64,000 bases of DNA from Desulfobulbaceae bacterium (GTDB taxonomy: Bacteria > Desulfobacterota > Desulfobulbia > Desulfobulbales > SURF-16), in contig JAHLLM010000002.1 in NCBI GenBank assembly GCA_020444175.1, positions 1 through 64,000 on the forward strand. The letters run 5' to 3'. Within the stretch, counting starts at the first letter, position 1; every line of letters begins with the position of its first letter. Of this stretch, positions 8,863-19,472 are shown one piece after another. The notes beneath the pieces were generated by a model. That model ran no database searches. It saw nothing but the letters and a program-made list of their open reading frames with translations, and was not told the origin of the DNA. The position numbers and the translations under genes are program-made.

Positions 8863-9465
8863 TCAGCGTGTTGCCTGGCGGGAAACGGGAGAGAATTTTT
8901 CACGCAGGAAAGGTCCTATGTCATCCAGAGGCAGAATATAATCGGCATCAACAGCATCAACGGCTGACTTGGGCATATAGCACGAGGAGGCCGTGGCCGG
9001 GTCCTGGATAATGGCCATTCCGCCACTCTGTTTGATTAATTTCAAGCCACTTGCCCCGTCACGGTTCGCCCCGGTCAGAATAATTCCGACAAGGCATGAG
9101 CCATAGGCATCCACCGCACTTTCAAACAGGACATCAATGGAGGGGCGAGAAAAATGAACCTTCTCATCCACGGACAGGGAGAAGGTTCTGTTCTCTTCTA
9201 TAAGTAAATGATAATTGGCCGGGGCAAAATAGACATGGGCAGGCTGGACAGGTTCTTTGTCAGAAGCTTCTTTGACGGTGACCGCACATCTTTCATTCAG
9301 ATATCTGGATAGAAACGCATCCTGACTGGGGTGCATGTGCTGCACCACAGTAACAGGCAGGGGGAAGTTCTCCGGCAATTCCGGCAGTATCTTCCCCAGG
9401 GCCTCTGTGCCGCCTGCGGAGACGCCTATGACAATCATTTCATATTTTTCCGTTCTTGTCTTCAT
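8863..9465 (-). CDS. cheB: CheB-type protein-glutamate methylesterase domain
   Basis: Stand-alone CheB catalytic domain of 200 residues without the usual N-terminal receiver. The serine-hydrolase triad is visible: Ser in VIGVSAGG, His in VVQHMHPSQD and Asp in GANRDGASGL. It would hydrolyse methyl-glutamates on a receptor-like protein. The ATG overlaps the TGA of cheR by one base (TGATG), so the pair is translationally coupled, and both follow the 1419-residue hybrid kinase. No chemoreceptor sits in this operon, so the substrate may be the kinase or the MCP at 57 kb. This arrangement suggests an alternative, non-flagellar signalling role. Confidence 0.93.
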   Translation of the reverse strand: MKTRTEKYEMIVIGVSAGGTEALGKILPELPENFPLPVTVVQHMHPSQDAFLSRYLNERCAVTVKEASDKEPVQPAHVYFAPANYHLLIEENRTFSLSVDEKVHFSRPSIDVLFESAVDAYGSCLVGIILTGANRDGASGLKLIKQSGGMAIIQDPATASSCYMPKSAVDAVDADYILPLDDIGPFLREKFSPVSRQATR

Positions 9466-10301
9466 CAGCTTATTTTCTGATAGAGTTTCGCTTGTCCGTC
9501 AACCTCTTTGAAGTGTCTGTTGACCTTAGTAAAACGCAAGGTTTCCTTGCTCCCCAGGCAGAGAAAGCCTCCATGGGGCAAGCTGTCATAAAAGAGATGC
9601 AGGACCTGCTCCTGAAGAGAGGAGTTAAAATAAATAAGGACATTACGGCACATGATCAGATGCATCTCACCGAAGACACTGTCTGTAACCAGATTATGCT
9701 TGGCAAAGGTAATGTTTTTGGCAAGAGACGTATCTATAATGGCCGAATCATACTGAGCGTGGTAGTAGTCGGAAAAGGAGCGATGGCCGCCTGCCTTCTG
9801 ATAGTTTACCGTGTACTTTTGCATCTGGGCCAGGGAATAGATCCCTTCCTTGGCCCTGGACAGAACCTCGTCATAGATGTCTGTGGCAAAGATTGTTGCC
9901 CTGTCGTAGAGCCCCTCTTCTTTGAGTAGAATAGCCAGGGAATAGACTTCTTCTCCTGTAGCGCAGCCTGCATGCCATATTTTGATAAAAGGATAGGTTT
10001 TAAGATAGGGAATGATTTCGTGACTGATCGCCTGATAAAAATCAGGATCCCGAAACATTTCAGTGACCGAAATGGTGAAATTTTTGAGAATTTCTTTGAA
10101 AAATGCTTCATCCCTGAGCAGTACCCTGGTCATGTCACTTATATGCGGCAGGCCTGATTTGTTTAAGAAGTTGAGAATTCTTCTTTTAATTGAGGCCCTG
10201 GCATAACGGCGGAAATCATAGCCGTAGCGCTGGTAGATAGCTTCCAGCAGGAGATTTATCTCTATTGTTTCAATCTCACGCTCGTTCACTGATAGAGCCA
10301 C
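9465..10301 (-). CDS. cheR: CheR-type chemoreceptor methyltransferase
   Basis: SAM-dependent methyltransferase of 278 residues that methylates glutamates on chemoreceptor-type proteins. The N-terminal helical CheR domain (about 10-65, YQRYGYDFRRYARASIKRR) precedes the Rossmann domain with the SAM motif HAGCATGEEVYSLA near 115 and the CRNVLIYF motif near 225. The GTG start overlaps the hybrid-kinase 3' end by 16 bp and the stop overlaps cheB. It lacks an added TPR or PAS region. Confidence 0.93.
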   Translation of the reverse strand: MALSVNEREIETIEINLLLEAIYQRYGYDFRRYARASIKRRILNFLNKSGLPHISDMTRVLLRDEAFFKEILKNFTISVTEMFRDPDFYQAISHEIIPYLKTYPFIKIWHAGCATGEEVYSLAILLKEEGLYDRATIFATDIYDEVLSRAKEGIYSLAQMQKYTVNYQKAGGHRSFSDYYHAQYDSAIIDTSLAKNITFAKHNLVTDSVFGEMHLIMCRNVLIYFNSSLQEQVLHLFYDSLPHGGFLCLGSKETLRFTKVNRHFKEVDGQAKLYQKIS

Positions 10302-13300
10302 ACCCGCATCATTGAAAACATGCGATCCAGTTCCACCGGTTTGGCAAGATAATCACTGGCACCCGCAGAAATGCATTTTTCCCTGTCTTCTTTCATGGCC
10401 TTGGCGGTCAGAGCAATGATCGGCAGGGACGAAAACTCTTCCATTTTACGTATTCGGCGAATTGTCTCGTAGCCGTCCATAACAGGCATCATAATATCCA
10501 TAAAGACCAGATCCACATTTTTCTCTTTCTCCATAATGTCGAGAGCGCTCTGGCCGTCAGCCGCAATGCGTATCTCCAGGCCCTTTTCTTTGAGAATTTT
10601 TGAAAGGGCAAAGACGTTACGCATATCATCATCGACCAGGAGAATTTTTTTACCCTCAAACATGTTATCCTGGTCATGGAGACTGATAATCATCTGTTTT
10701 TTATTTTCAGGCAGATTGCCCACAACCCGGTGCAGAAAGAGGGATGTCTCGTCCAGAAGTCTTTCAGACGATTTCACCCCTTTGATGATAATGGAACTCG
10801 CATAATGATGCAGCGCTAAATCCTCTTTTTTGGTGAGTTCGCGGCCGGTATAGACAATAACAGGCGGCATTTCCACTGTTGACTCTTTTTCCAGCAGTTC
10901 GAGCAGGGCAAAGCCGCTCATGTCAGGCAGCCCAAGGTCGAGCACCATACAGTCAAATTTTTTTGCCTTGAGCAGCTCCAGGGCTTCCTGCCCGGAAGCA
11001 GCCTGGGTGGTATGCACATCTCCGTTGCCGATGAGTTCAACGATCTCCTGGCGGAGAGTCGAATCGTCTTCCGCTACCAGCAATTCCTGTATCTGGCGTT
11101 CAATGGTTTGCTGCAGTTTGGCCAGGGCTTTGTCTAACTGTTCGCCTGTTGCCGGCTTGGTTAGAAAGCCGATGACCCCTTTGCGAAAAGCATCAACATT
11201 CGCTTCCTCCCCAGATACGATATGAACAGGAATATGGCGGATGGACGGGTCGGCCTTTAATCTGTCAAGGACGCTCCAGCCATTTATTCCCGGTAATTTC
11301 AAGTCAAGTATAATGCCGGCCGGCTGGTACTTGTTGACAAGTTTCAATCCCTCTTCCCCACTGAGCGCAACCAGGCATTTGAAATTCTTCCGGCGGCACA
11401 GGTCCAGCAGTATTTCGGCAAAACGAATATCATCCTCAATGATTAAAACAACACAATCTCCTTTGTGCAGATTTTTGCGGTCATCGTTAAAGGGTAAGGC
11501 TGGTGTATCCATCTTTTCAGACGTCTCTTTGCTGACTGGAGGCTTAACAATGGCATCCTGAATGGGTGTCAGAGGAGTGGCCTGGGCAGATGTTGCGCTT
11601 TGCGCCGCATCTGCAGCCTGGAGTTTGAGGGGCAGAAACAAGGTAAAGATTGAACCTTTACCCTCAGTACTGACGAGTTGAATCTCCCCGCCCAGCAATC
11701 TGGCAAGTTTGCGGGAGATGGATAGGCCTAATCCGGTTCCGCCGTATTGCCTGGAAATGCCTCCCTCCGCCTGCTGGAAGGCCTCGAAAATTGACTGCTG
11801 CTTGTCGGGTGCGATGCCAATGCCGGTATCGGATACGGCGATGGAGATACTCTCTTCGGGAGTGAGATTGTTTGACTCGCTCTGCCAGTCACCGGATGAC
11901 GCTGACAACTGTACAGTCACTCTGCCCTTATGGGTGAATTTAATGGCGTTTGACACCAGGTTTTTAATAATCTGACTTGTCCGTTGTCTATCCGTGACGA
12001 TAAACTCAGGTGTGTCGGGAGCAACGGTGACCTCAAAACTGATTGCTTTATCTTGAGCCATGTGATTGAAACCTGATTTAAGGCTCATGGCCAACTCTTT
12101 CAGCTCTACCTTCTCAAGTTCGAGTTTCATTCGTCCTGCCTCAATCTTGGAGAGATCAAGGATGTCGTTTATGATATCGAGCAGATCCTTGCCGCAGCTG
12201 TGAATAATCCCTGCTGATTTGATTTGTGCGTCGCTGAGATTGCCCTCTCTGTTTTCCTCCAGACTGCGTGAAAGCAACAGTAGACTGTTTAAAGGAGTAC
12301 GCAGTTCATGGGACATGTTGGAAAGAAATTCCGATTTGTATTTGCTGGCCAGGGCCAACTGTTCGGCCTGCTTCTGCAGACTGAGTCGGCTTGCTTCCAG
12401 TTCCTCGTTTTTGTTGCGTATCTCCAGGCTCTGTTTTTGAAGCGATTCTGTTTTCTCTTCCAGCTCCTCATTGGAGGCCCGCAGCTCTTCCTGCTGCATC
12501 TGCAGGCGTTTTTCGCTTTCCAATAATGAGCTTGTCTGCTCCTCCAGTTCCTCGTTGGTTGCACGTAATTCTTCCTGCTGGGTCTGCAGGTTCTCGGCCT
12601 GTCGTTGTGTCTGTTCAAGAAGCTCTCTCATTTTTGAGCGCGTTCTGACAGAGAAAAAAGCAGTTGCAATGTTATCTGCCACCACCTTGAGCAGTTCTAT
12701 CTCCGTATCGTTAAATTCCTGGAAAGAGCCGAGCTCAATGACCCCCTGCACTTCTTTGTCATGCAGGAAAGGCGCGACAAGTACATAGCGGGGCAAGGCA
12801 TCGCCAATAGCAGAAGCGATACGCGTATAATCATCCGGCAAATCTCCAGCGGAAATCATTTTTTTCTCAAAGGCGGCCTGGCCAGCCAGACCTTCACCAA
12901 TTTTGATGCGGGGCATAAAATCTTTTTCATTGGTAAAGGCATAGCTGCCGGCAAGTTGCAGGTCTCCGCGTCCTTCATCAAGAATGTAAATGGCGCCGAT
13001 CTGGGCCTGAAGATGTTCAGCCAGAAATGAAATAATGTTATGAGCCAGGGTGGCAACATCAAATTCGCCGAGCATGCGATGATTCAGATCATTCTGCCTT
13101 GTTTTGATCCAGTCCTGTTTTCTATTTTCCTCGGTGACGCGGAAAAGGGCCTGGGTCATGGTATTTATGGTGGCCCCCAGTTGATCATTGGGGCCTTTGA
13201 GGGTGATGTTTTTTGAGTAGTCGCCCTGGCTGACGGCATTGGTTACCTTGACAACTTCCCGCAATGTTTCAGTCACTTCGCGCAGGGCAATGCCAAGTTC

Positions 13301-14545
13301 ATCCCTGTCGCTTCGTGGGGCGATGGTGCCGGAATAATCCCCCTGGACAATAAGATTGGCCTGGTCAGCCACTGTCTTTTCCATCTGTACCATCTTTTTG
13401 AACGACTCTGTCAGAAGGACAATTTCGTCCCTGGCCTCTATGTTCAGGCCCACGGACAAATCACCTTCGGCAATAATACTTGCGGCCCGGGTCAGTGAAA
13501 CAATGGGGATGGAAATCATGTTAGCCAGCCAGACAGCCATGCTGACCACAATCAGGAGTGTTACAATAAACGCCAATAAAGCCCAGTTTTCCAGATGCGA
13601 TATGCGGTTAAACGCTTCGTCTTTGTCGATCTTGACTACAACGCCGAGTCCCATTGAAGGGATATACTTCCACATGGCCAGGATATCTTCCCCCCGATAG
13701 TCAATGGAATAACCTTGTCCGCTCTGGCCCTGCACTGCATACTGGATGGGCAGCGCATCAGAAGAACCAAGGGGGACCCTGCGTTGGAAGGCGGCTCCTG
13801 CATCGAACCTGAGAGGAACAATAAACTCTGCGTCATCCTGGCTGCGCACAGCCACAACTATTTCTCCTGTTTCCCCCAGATTTGCATAATCGATGCTGTG
13901 TTCCGTCAGTTTCAGGCTGTCAAGCTGTATAGCAACGGTACCGATAACAGCTTTCTGCTGCTTGATGGGGGCAGCTATAAAGGCAGCCGGCTCGCCGGAA
14001 GGTTCATAATACTCGAAAAGAGACATCTTGATCTGGTCGTGAACCTGGGACTGTATGAAAATTTTGGCCAGTTGCGTATCCTTTAAGCTGCCTGTGGTGA
14101 TATTTGCTCCTAAGTCATCCTCTTTTTTCACTGAAAAGATGATATCCCCATTCGGTGCAATGAGAAAAATATCATAGACTCCGTAACTCTGCTGATAATA
14201 ACGGATGATTTCGTTAAATTTCTCAGCTTCCTCCTGGTAGTAGCCGGACTGAATGCCTCCCCGGGCAAAGGCTTCCTGCAGGGCGACAGTGGCATCGTTG
14301 ATAATTGGATCTCCGGCCAGTATGGAGACATATTTCTTGTGATCTTTAAAAATTTCTTCAATCTGCGCTGTTTTATTCTCAGTCACCGTGGACAGCTTGC
14401 TCAGCACTTCTTCTTCAATAGCTGTTTCGGCCTGATGGAGAAACAGAAAGGATATAATCAGCAGGGGCAACAGAGCGATCACAGATAAATACAAGACCAG
14501 ACGGGAGGCAATTCCTGATTTTCTGAAATGAGGCATAAGTCGCAT
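10286..14545 (-). CDS. Hybrid sensor histidine kinase with Cache, HAMP, GAF and three receiver domains
   Basis: Membrane sensor of 1419 residues. Order: TM1 (about 15-33), a large periplasmic Cache-like sensor, TM2 (about 318-342), HAMP regions (340-490), GAF (490-632), a long coiled coil with repeated QQEELRATNEELEE units (635-735), HisKA with SNMSHELRTPLN (His near 745), HATPase with DTGIGIAPDK and GGTGLGLSIS (861-972), then three receivers (about 1028-1145, 1153-1275, 1298-1415) with acceptor motifs LDLKLPGINGW, LDLGLPDMSGF and MDIMMPVMDGY. AAGGAA lies 5 bp before the ATG. It has no DNA-binding output; it leads into cheR and cheB by overlap. Stacked receivers suggest a phosphorelay hub. 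Confidence 0.93.
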   Translation of the reverse strand: MRLMPHFRKSGIASRLVLYLSVIALLPLLIISFLFLHQAETAIEEEVLSKLSTVTENKTAQIEEIFKDHKKYVSILAGDPIINDATVALQEAFARGGIQSGYYQEEAEKFNEIIRYYQQSYGVYDIFLIAPNGDIIFSVKKEDDLGANITTGSLKDTQLAKIFIQSQVHDQIKMSLFEYYEPSGEPAAFIAAPIKQQKAVIGTVAIQLDSLKLTEHSIDYANLGETGEIVVAVRSQDDAEFIVPLRFDAGAAFQRRVPLGSSDALPIQYAVQGQSGQGYSIDYRGEDILAMWKYIPSMGLGVVVKIDKDEAFNRISHLENWALLAFIVTLLIVVSMAVWLANMISIPIVSLTRAASIIAEGDLSVGLNIEARDEIVLLTESFKKMVQMEKTVADQANLIVQGDYSGTIAPRSDRDELGIALREVTETLREVVKVTNAVSQGDYSKNITLKGPNDQLGATINTMTQALFRVTEENRKQDWIKTRQNDLNHRMLGEFDVATLAHNIISFLAEHLQAQIGAIYILDEGRGDLQLAGSYAFTNEKDFMPRIKIGEGLAGQAAFEKKMISAGDLPDDYTRIASAIGDALPRYVLVAPFLHDKEVQGVIELGSFQEFNDTEIELLKVVADNIATAFFSVRTRSKMRELLEQTQRQAENLQTQQEELRATNEELEEQTSSLLESEKRLQMQQEELRASNEELEEKTESLQKQSLEIRNKNEELEASRLSLQKQAEQLALASKYKSEFLSNMSHELRTPLNSLLLLSRSLEENREGNLSDAQIKSAGIIHSCGKDLLDIINDILDLSKIEAGRMKLELEKVELKELAMSLKSGFNHMAQDKAISFEVTVAPDTPEFIVTDRQRTSQIIKNLVSNAIKFTHKGRVTVQLSASSGDWQSESNNLTPEESISIAVSDTGIGIAPDKQQSIFEAFQQAEGGISRQYGGTGLGLSISRKLARLLGGEIQLVSTEGKGSIFTLFLPLKLQAADAAQSATSAQATPLTPIQDAIVKPPVSKETSEKMDTPALPFNDDRKNLHKGDCVVLIIEDDIRFAEILLDLCRRKNFKCLVALSGEEGLKLVNKYQPAGIILDLKLPGINGWSVLDRLKADPSIRHIPVHIVSGEEANVDAFRKGVIGFLTKPATGEQLDKALAKLQQTIERQIQELLVAEDDSTLRQEIVELIGNGDVHTTQAASGQEALELLKAKKFDCMVLDLGLPDMSGFALLELLEKESTVEMPPVIVYTGRELTKKEDLALHHYASSIIIKGVKSSERLLDETSLFLHRVVGNLPENKKQMIISLHDQDNMFEGKKILLVDDDMRNVFALSKILKEKGLEIRIAADGQSALDIMEKEKNVDLVFMDIMMPVMDGYETIRRIRKMEEFSSLPIIALTAKAMKEDREKCISAGASDYLAKPVELDRMFSMMRVWLYQ

Positions 14546-14678
14546 ATGATTTCCTTAAAATTGTGGCAGGCGGGAAGAGAGATGCCTCGAAAAAATGAGG
14601 AGACATACTGGTAAAGAGCGGGGAGGATATCGGTTATAGATTCCAACCCTGCGGGAGTATTTCTGGGGCTCACATATA

Positions 14679-16265
14679 TTAAGATGGATCATAAAAACCG
14701 TTGTTGAAATTCAGCGGGGGCAACAGGTTGTGCATGGTGTTGGCTAAATCGCCCATGCCGTATGGTTTCGTAATTACCGCGCTGAAACCGCTCTTCTTGA
14801 AGTCGATCATTGGCGAATTTCCAGTGCTGTCTATGGAAGCAACTACCCGGGCCTGCGAGTCTACAGCAAGCAGACGATTCAGAGTGTTGAATCCTTTCTC
14901 TGTATCATGGCTTGATACCCCAAGAAAAACAGCGTCAAAAAGCGAACCGGCTGCCTTGCTTTGTTCATATTTTTCTAGCGTTTCATGGACAGAAGCCGCA
15001 AGCTCCACATTGTATCCGAGGGCACCCAGCAGGTCTGCCGCAAGATATCGAATCAATTCATCTGCATCATAGACAAGAATCCTCACCTTGTTGACTGCTT
15101 CCTCTTCTTTCTCTATTGATTTTTTTGAAGAAATTTCAGGAGAAAGCGGTAAGGAAATTTGAAACACTGTTCCTTTGCCTATTCTGGATTGAACGGTTAA
15201 AGATCCTCCATGTTTCTTGGCAATGGAATAACATATAGCAAGTCCCAACCCCAATCCCTTCTGCTTTCCTTTCTGTTTTGTCGTGAAATACGGTTCAAAG
15301 ATACGTGGAAGGTTTTCCTTTGTAATGCCCGTACCATTGTCTTCAACCGATATTTTTACATACGGTTCCAGCTGGCCTTTCTCTGATGAAGCTGTCATGG
15401 ATTCGAAATACTTGGCAGTAACGGAGAGGGTTCCGCCTTTGGGCATGGCTTCACGGGCATTAAGAAACAGATTATAAAAAAGACGGGTAATCTGGCTTTC
15501 GTCCACCTTGAGATGGGGCAGGTCGTCTGGAATGGAGGAATAGTTAAAGCTGATGGGCGATCCGGCCAGAACGGTATCCGCTGTGTCTCTGATTACTTTA
15601 CCGACGGCAATCTCCCGGAGGTTCAAGACACCCCCTTTGGAAAAGGAGATGAGCCGCCGAGCCAGTTCCTCCGCCTGGAGCGATGAACGCATTGCCCTGC
15701 CAAGTAACTTCTGGACCTTTTCTTGGGGCATCATCATGGAGACGAGTTCGATGGACCCCATGATTGATGTCAGCAGGTTATTGAAATCATGGGCAATGCC
15801 GCTGGCCAGTTCACCAATGGCATCAAGGTTTCTGCTCTGCTGTAACTCCCGTTCCATCTTTCTGCATTCAAGTTTTGAGAGGTAAAGTTGACAGAATACA
15901 CGGACTTTGCTGCGCAGAATTTCAGGGTTAACAGGCTTGAACAGGTAATCAACGGCTCCAGAGTCATAACCTTTGAAGACATGCCTGTCTTCCTTGCTGA
16001 TAGCTGTGACAAAAATAATCGGGATACCTTTTGTCTGATCGTTCTCGCGCATCAGAGTGGCTGTCTCGAAACCATCCATTTCCGGCATCTGTACATCAAG
16101 AAGAACCAGGGCAAATTCAGTGGTAAGCATGAGCTTAAGAGCTTCATTGCCGGATTGGGCAGTGAAAATATCAATCTCCATATCACTCAGAAGTTGCTCC
16201 ATGGCAAAGATGTTATCCTGTCTGTCATCAACTATCAGGATTTTGGCATGTTCTGTGTTCTTCAT
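14679..16265 (-). CDS. Soluble REC-histidine kinase with degenerate C-terminal receiver
   Basis: Cytoplasmic protein of 528 residues: receiver 1-120 (acceptor Asp57 in LLDVQMPEMDG), HisKA with GIAHDFNNLL (His near 160), HATPase about 250-375 (DNGTGITKENLP, KGLGLGLAICYS), and a C-terminal receiver-like domain about 395-515. In that last domain the acceptor segment reads AVFLGVSSHDTEKG: no Asp stands where phosphorylation occurs, although ITKPYG is kept. It is probably a pseudo-receiver used for binding. The ATG overlaps the stop of the preceding kinase (ATGA), indicating coupling. The N-terminal receiver is likely fed by the neighbouring kinases. Confidence 0.92.
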   Translation of the reverse strand: MKNTEHAKILIVDDRQDNIFAMEQLLSDMEIDIFTAQSGNEALKLMLTTEFALVLLDVQMPEMDGFETATLMRENDQTKGIPIIFVTAISKEDRHVFKGYDSGAVDYLFKPVNPEILRSKVRVFCQLYLSKLECRKMERELQQSRNLDAIGELASGIAHDFNNLLTSIMGSIELVSMMMPQEKVQKLLGRAMRSSLQAEELARRLISFSKGGVLNLREIAVGKVIRDTADTVLAGSPISFNYSSIPDDLPHLKVDESQITRLFYNLFLNAREAMPKGGTLSVTAKYFESMTASSEKGQLEPYVKISVEDNGTGITKENLPRIFEPYFTTKQKGKQKGLGLGLAICYSIAKKHGGSLTVQSRIGKGTVFQISLPLSPEISSKKSIEKEEEAVNKVRILVYDADELIRYLAADLLGALGYNVELAASVHETLEKYEQSKAAGSLFDAVFLGVSSHDTEKGFNTLNRLLAVDSQARVVASIDSTGNSPMIDFKKSGFSAVITKPYGMGDLANTMHNLLPPLNFNNGFYDPS

Positions 16266-18505
16266 TTTTCCTTATTTTCACTGTCAAGTATTTCACGAAT
16301 TTTCCTGATCAGCAGGCTGGGAATTAAAGGCTTATTGATAAAAAGAATATCCGGCTCAAGGACACCTTTGCGGGCTATGATATTATCGGTATAGCCCGAC
16401 ATAAAAAGAATTTTTATGTGAGGGTGTGTGTCTTTCATGATCTCAGCTAATTTTTTGCAGGACATGCCGGGCATAATGACATCAGTGAGCAAGAAATCGA
16501 TATTTTTCACGGATTGGCTGATTTCTACCGCCTCTTCGCCGCAGGAGGCTTTAAATACAGTATAGCCCAAAGGCTGCAACGTATCATAGACCATTTCCAG
16601 AATAGAGGGTTCATCATCAACAACCAACACCTTTTCCGTGCCACGAGGCATTTCTTGTATTTCCTGGATGCTTGTGGCTTCAACTCCCATTTTGATTTCA
16701 GGGAAATAGATTTTGAAGGTCGTACCTGAACCGGGTTCACTGTAAACAAAAATATGACCTTTAAGCTGTTTCATTATTCCGTAGACAGTGGAGAGGCCCA
16801 GGCCGGTTCCTTCACCTTTTGCCTTGGTGGTGAAAAAAGGGTCGAAAATTTTCTCAATGATGTCTTTTTTCAAGCCATGCCCGGTGTCCGTGACGACAAG
16901 CATGACATAAGAGCCGGGCGAAGCTTCTGCATGAGTACGGCAGTACTCTTCATCAAACTCAACGGTGTCCGTTTCAAGAGTCAGGGTCCCCCCCTCAGGC
17001 ATTGCATCTCTGGCGTTGACTGCCAGGTTCATGATTATCTGTTCAACCTGACCCGGATCTGCCTTGATATTGCCGGCTGTTTTTCTCAGGTTCAGATCTG
17101 TCGTTATATCTTCACCGATAAGTCTGCCAAGCATTTTAGACATGTTATTGATCAGGTGGTTCAGGTTGAAGACCTGCATTTCCATGACCTGTTTACGACT
17201 GAAAGCCAGCAACTGCCTGGTGAGATTTGCCGCCCGGCTTGCAGAATCGGCAATGACCTTGATGCGTGGACGCAGAGGGTCCTCTTCTGGTAAGCCCATC
17301 ATGATAACTTCACTGTAACCGAGAATGACTGTCAATATATTGTTGAAATCATGGGCCACACCGCCAGCCAGCAGTCCAAGGCTCTCAAGTTTCTGGGTCT
17401 GGTTCAGGGCGATTTTAAGTTTTTTCTTTTCAGTAATATCTATAAAGTGGCCGCTAAATCCGCTGATAACACCGTCTACATCATATTCCGGGTAAAGGGA
17501 GAGAATAATGGTGTGCTCAGCGTCGTCTCGTCCACTTATGAGGGTTTCAACACCAATCAGTTTCCCGGCTATGGCAATCTCCATGAACCTTTCCCTGTCC
17601 TTTTCCGGCAGTAAACTGAAAAAATCGATGCCCAGATTACAAAGTTCTCCAAGCATTCTGTTGCCTTCGGTGATGTTGAAATCGATGTCCAGCGTAAAAA
17701 GGGCATGTTCCACCCGTTCAAACAGTTCACGGATCTTTTTTTGTGAAAGTTTGAGTTTTTGCTCGCGGTCCTTGATGGCGTAACTCATTTTATTGAATTC
17801 AGCTGTGAGCTGGCCAATCTCTCCACCTGTGTCCGTGTCTGGCACTTGGGGATATTCTCCCTCCTGCAGGTCTTTTACCGCAGAAAAGAGGACGTTTAAG
17901 GGTTTCAAGGCGACAGTGAGCAGGACGTTTACAAGGATAATAGCAATGGCCACCAGCACAATGGCGAAAAGGGTACCGTTAACGATAATTCTTTTCGTGG
18001 TTTTTTGCATGATGCCTTTGGACAAGCCGATTCTGACCCAGCCGATATGTTCCTTGACCGTTGCGTCGTGGGTCTGCTCGGCGAACATATCGATATCTTT
18101 GTCCGCACGAACAGAATAAACAGGGTCGTAAAATTCAAAATAACCGGCATGTTCACGAACAAAGACAGAGTTTCCAGGGGTGAGTGCTGTGGGAGGTTGC
18201 GGTGTATTTGCCACTCCTTCATGGACGATCATTTCGAATTTCTGGTTGTAAAAAGTGACAAAAGGAACGTTTTTTATTTCATTTAAAGAAGCGGCGGCAT
18301 TGTAGACGAATTCCGGGTTCTCGGAGAGCAGGGGAAGTTCCGCAGCCTTTGCGGCAACAGTTGACAGTATTTCGCCCCTCTTGATAATCTCTTCGCGCAG
18401 GAGTTTTTGCTCTGCCCGAATGGATGTCAGGGAGTATGCAATGGATATTGCAATTATGATCGGGCAGAAAAGCAGGAGTGCTTTTGTCTTAAAGGATAAA
18501 CGCAT
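16262..18505 (-). CDS. Membrane hybrid histidine kinase (HAMP-PAS-HisKA-HATPase-REC)
   Basis: Sensor kinase of 747 residues. TM1 about 9-29, periplasmic sensor to 170 (NNPEFVYN-like Cache-type segment), TM2 about 178-200, HAMP 200-250, PAS 262-365, HisKA with [13 protein letters not shown] (His near 385), HATPase 480-600 ([23 protein letters not shown]) and a C-terminal receiver from about 625 ([13 protein letters not shown]). It lies 37 bp after a periplasmic ABC-type binding protein gene and overlaps the next kinase by 4 bp. A binding protein handing ligand information to an adjacent kinase, as in TorT-TorS, is the natural inference. Confidence 0.92.
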   Translation of the reverse strand: MRLSFKTKALLLFCPIIIAISIAYSLTSIRAEQKLLREEIIKRGEILSTVAAKAAELPLLSENPEFVYNAAASLNEIKNVPFVTFYNQKFEMIVHEGVANTPQPPTALTPGNSVFVREHAGYFEFYDPVYSVRADKDIDMFAEQTHDATVKEHIGWVRIGLSKGIMQKTTKRIIVNGTLFAIVLVAIAIILVNVLLTVALKPLNVLFSAVKDLQEGEYPQVPDTDTGGEIGQLTAEFNKMSYAIKDREQKLKLSQKKIRELFERVEHALFTLDIDFNITEGNRMLGELCNLGIDFFSLLPEKDRERFMEIAIAGKLIGVETLISGRDDAEHTIILSLYPEYDVDGVISGFSGHFIDITEKKKLKIALNQTQKLESLGLLAGGVAHDFNNILTVILGYSEVIMMGLPEEDPLRPRIKVIADSASRAANLTRQLLAFSRKQVMEMQVFNLNHLINNMSKMLGRLIGEDITTDLNLRKTAGNIKADPGQVEQIIMNLAVNARDAMPEGGTLTLETDTVEFDEEYCRTHAEASPGSYVMLVVTDTGHGLKKDIIEKIFDPFFTTKAKGEGTGLGLSTVYGIMKQLKGHIFVYSEPGSGTTFKIYFPEIKMGVEATSIQEIQEMPRGTEKVLVVDDEPSILEMVYDTLQPLGYTVFKASCGEEAVEISQSVKNIDFLLTDVIMPGMSCKKLAEIMKDTHPHIKILFMSGYTDNIIARKGVLEPDILFINKPLIPSLLIRKIREILDSENKEK

Positions 18506-18542
18506 TAAAAAAATATTTTCCTTTTTTCTCTATCCTGACATG

Positions 18543-19472
18543 CTAGGGGTAAACGGCACTGGCCATTTCAAGCATTTCCTCTGGAATGGCGATATCCATT
18601 TTTTTCGCTGTATTCCGATTAATGTAGAGGTTGAAATGCTGCGGCGGCAATGCCTCCGATTTAATAAAGTTATCCCTTTTCAGGGAGTTCTCCGCCATTA
18701 TGCCGAGGCTGCGGCCAGATGATTCCGGCTCGAACTCCAGAGCGAAAAGTGCTCCCTGGCGGACGTGTTTTTTTGATATTCCGAGTAGGGGGACTTTTTT
18801 CCGAAAGGAAAAAAGATAGATTTCTTCAAGCGCTTTTTGGGTAAGCAGTGAAATGTCGGGAAGCAGCAAGAGTGCATCGACTTCCTGCAGATTTTTGATC
18901 GTGTTCACAAAATCAAAAGTGTTGGTCACTCTGTAGATGGTAATTTGTGGAACAGCACTGTCATCCAGGACACTGAGCACCTGTGGACTTGCAATGACGC
19001 AGATTTTTTTAAGATCCGGCAGGTACGCTTTAACCAGCTTGAGGTATTCTTTGATTGGGGTTCCCATATACAGGCCCGCAGTGTTAGGTCTGTCTATGCT
19101 GAGTGGCAGGATGACAAGGTCATAAAGAACAGTGATTGAAGAGGGTAAAGTCAGGGCCTCATCGATTGACTGGCGGCCAAGGGCAATAACGGTTCTGGCC
19201 CCATGCTGCTTGACAAGATTGGCAAGTTTGCCCTTGGCCTTTTGGGGACTGAAAACAGGGACGTGCCTATCCATGGCATCTTCAATGCCTTCAATTATCT
19301 GCACCACGGGTTTGAGGCGTGTGTCGCCCACCACCAGGACTTCGTTTTTCCCTGCCTTGCTCGTGCCGCAGAGTAGTGTGGCCAAAAAGAGCAGGACAAT
19401 AAACCTGATGGAGAACTGTCCTTTATGTCTCAGTAAGTGAGGCTTACCCACTTTCCTGTCATGAAAAGTCAT
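18543..19472 (-). CDS. Periplasmic ABC-transporter substrate-binding-like protein
   Basis: About 309 residues when started at ATG 19472; the frame is open back to 19568. A basic stretch and hydrophobic core (FIVLLFLATLLCGTSKA) form a signal peptide. The mature part resembles the ABC_sub_bind (PF04392) type II periplasmic-binding fold: VLVVGDTRLKPVVQIIEGI, ARTVIALGRQSIDEAL, LKKICVIASPQ, VDALLLLPD and VPLLGISKKHVRQGALFALE. No permease or ATPase gene accompanies it; it heads the sensor-kinase operon, so it more likely presents a ligand to the 747-residue kinase than feeds a transporter. The start is uncertain because no Shine-Dalgarno is obvious. Confidence 0.8.
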   Translation of the reverse strand: MTFHDRKVGKPHLLRHKGQFSIRFIVLLFLATLLCGTSKAGKNEVLVVGDTRLKPVVQIIEGIEDAMDRHVPVFSPQKAKGKLANLVKQHGARTVIALGRQSIDEALTLPSSITVLYDLVILPLSIDRPNTAGLYMGTPIKEYLKLVKAYLPDLKKICVIASPQVLSVLDDSAVPQITIYRVTNTFDFVNTIKNLQEVDALLLLPDISLLTQKALEEIYLFSFRKKVPLLGISKKHVRQGALFALEFEPESSGRSLGIMAENSLKRDNFIKSEALPPQHFNLYINRNTAKKMDIAIPEEMLEMASAVYP

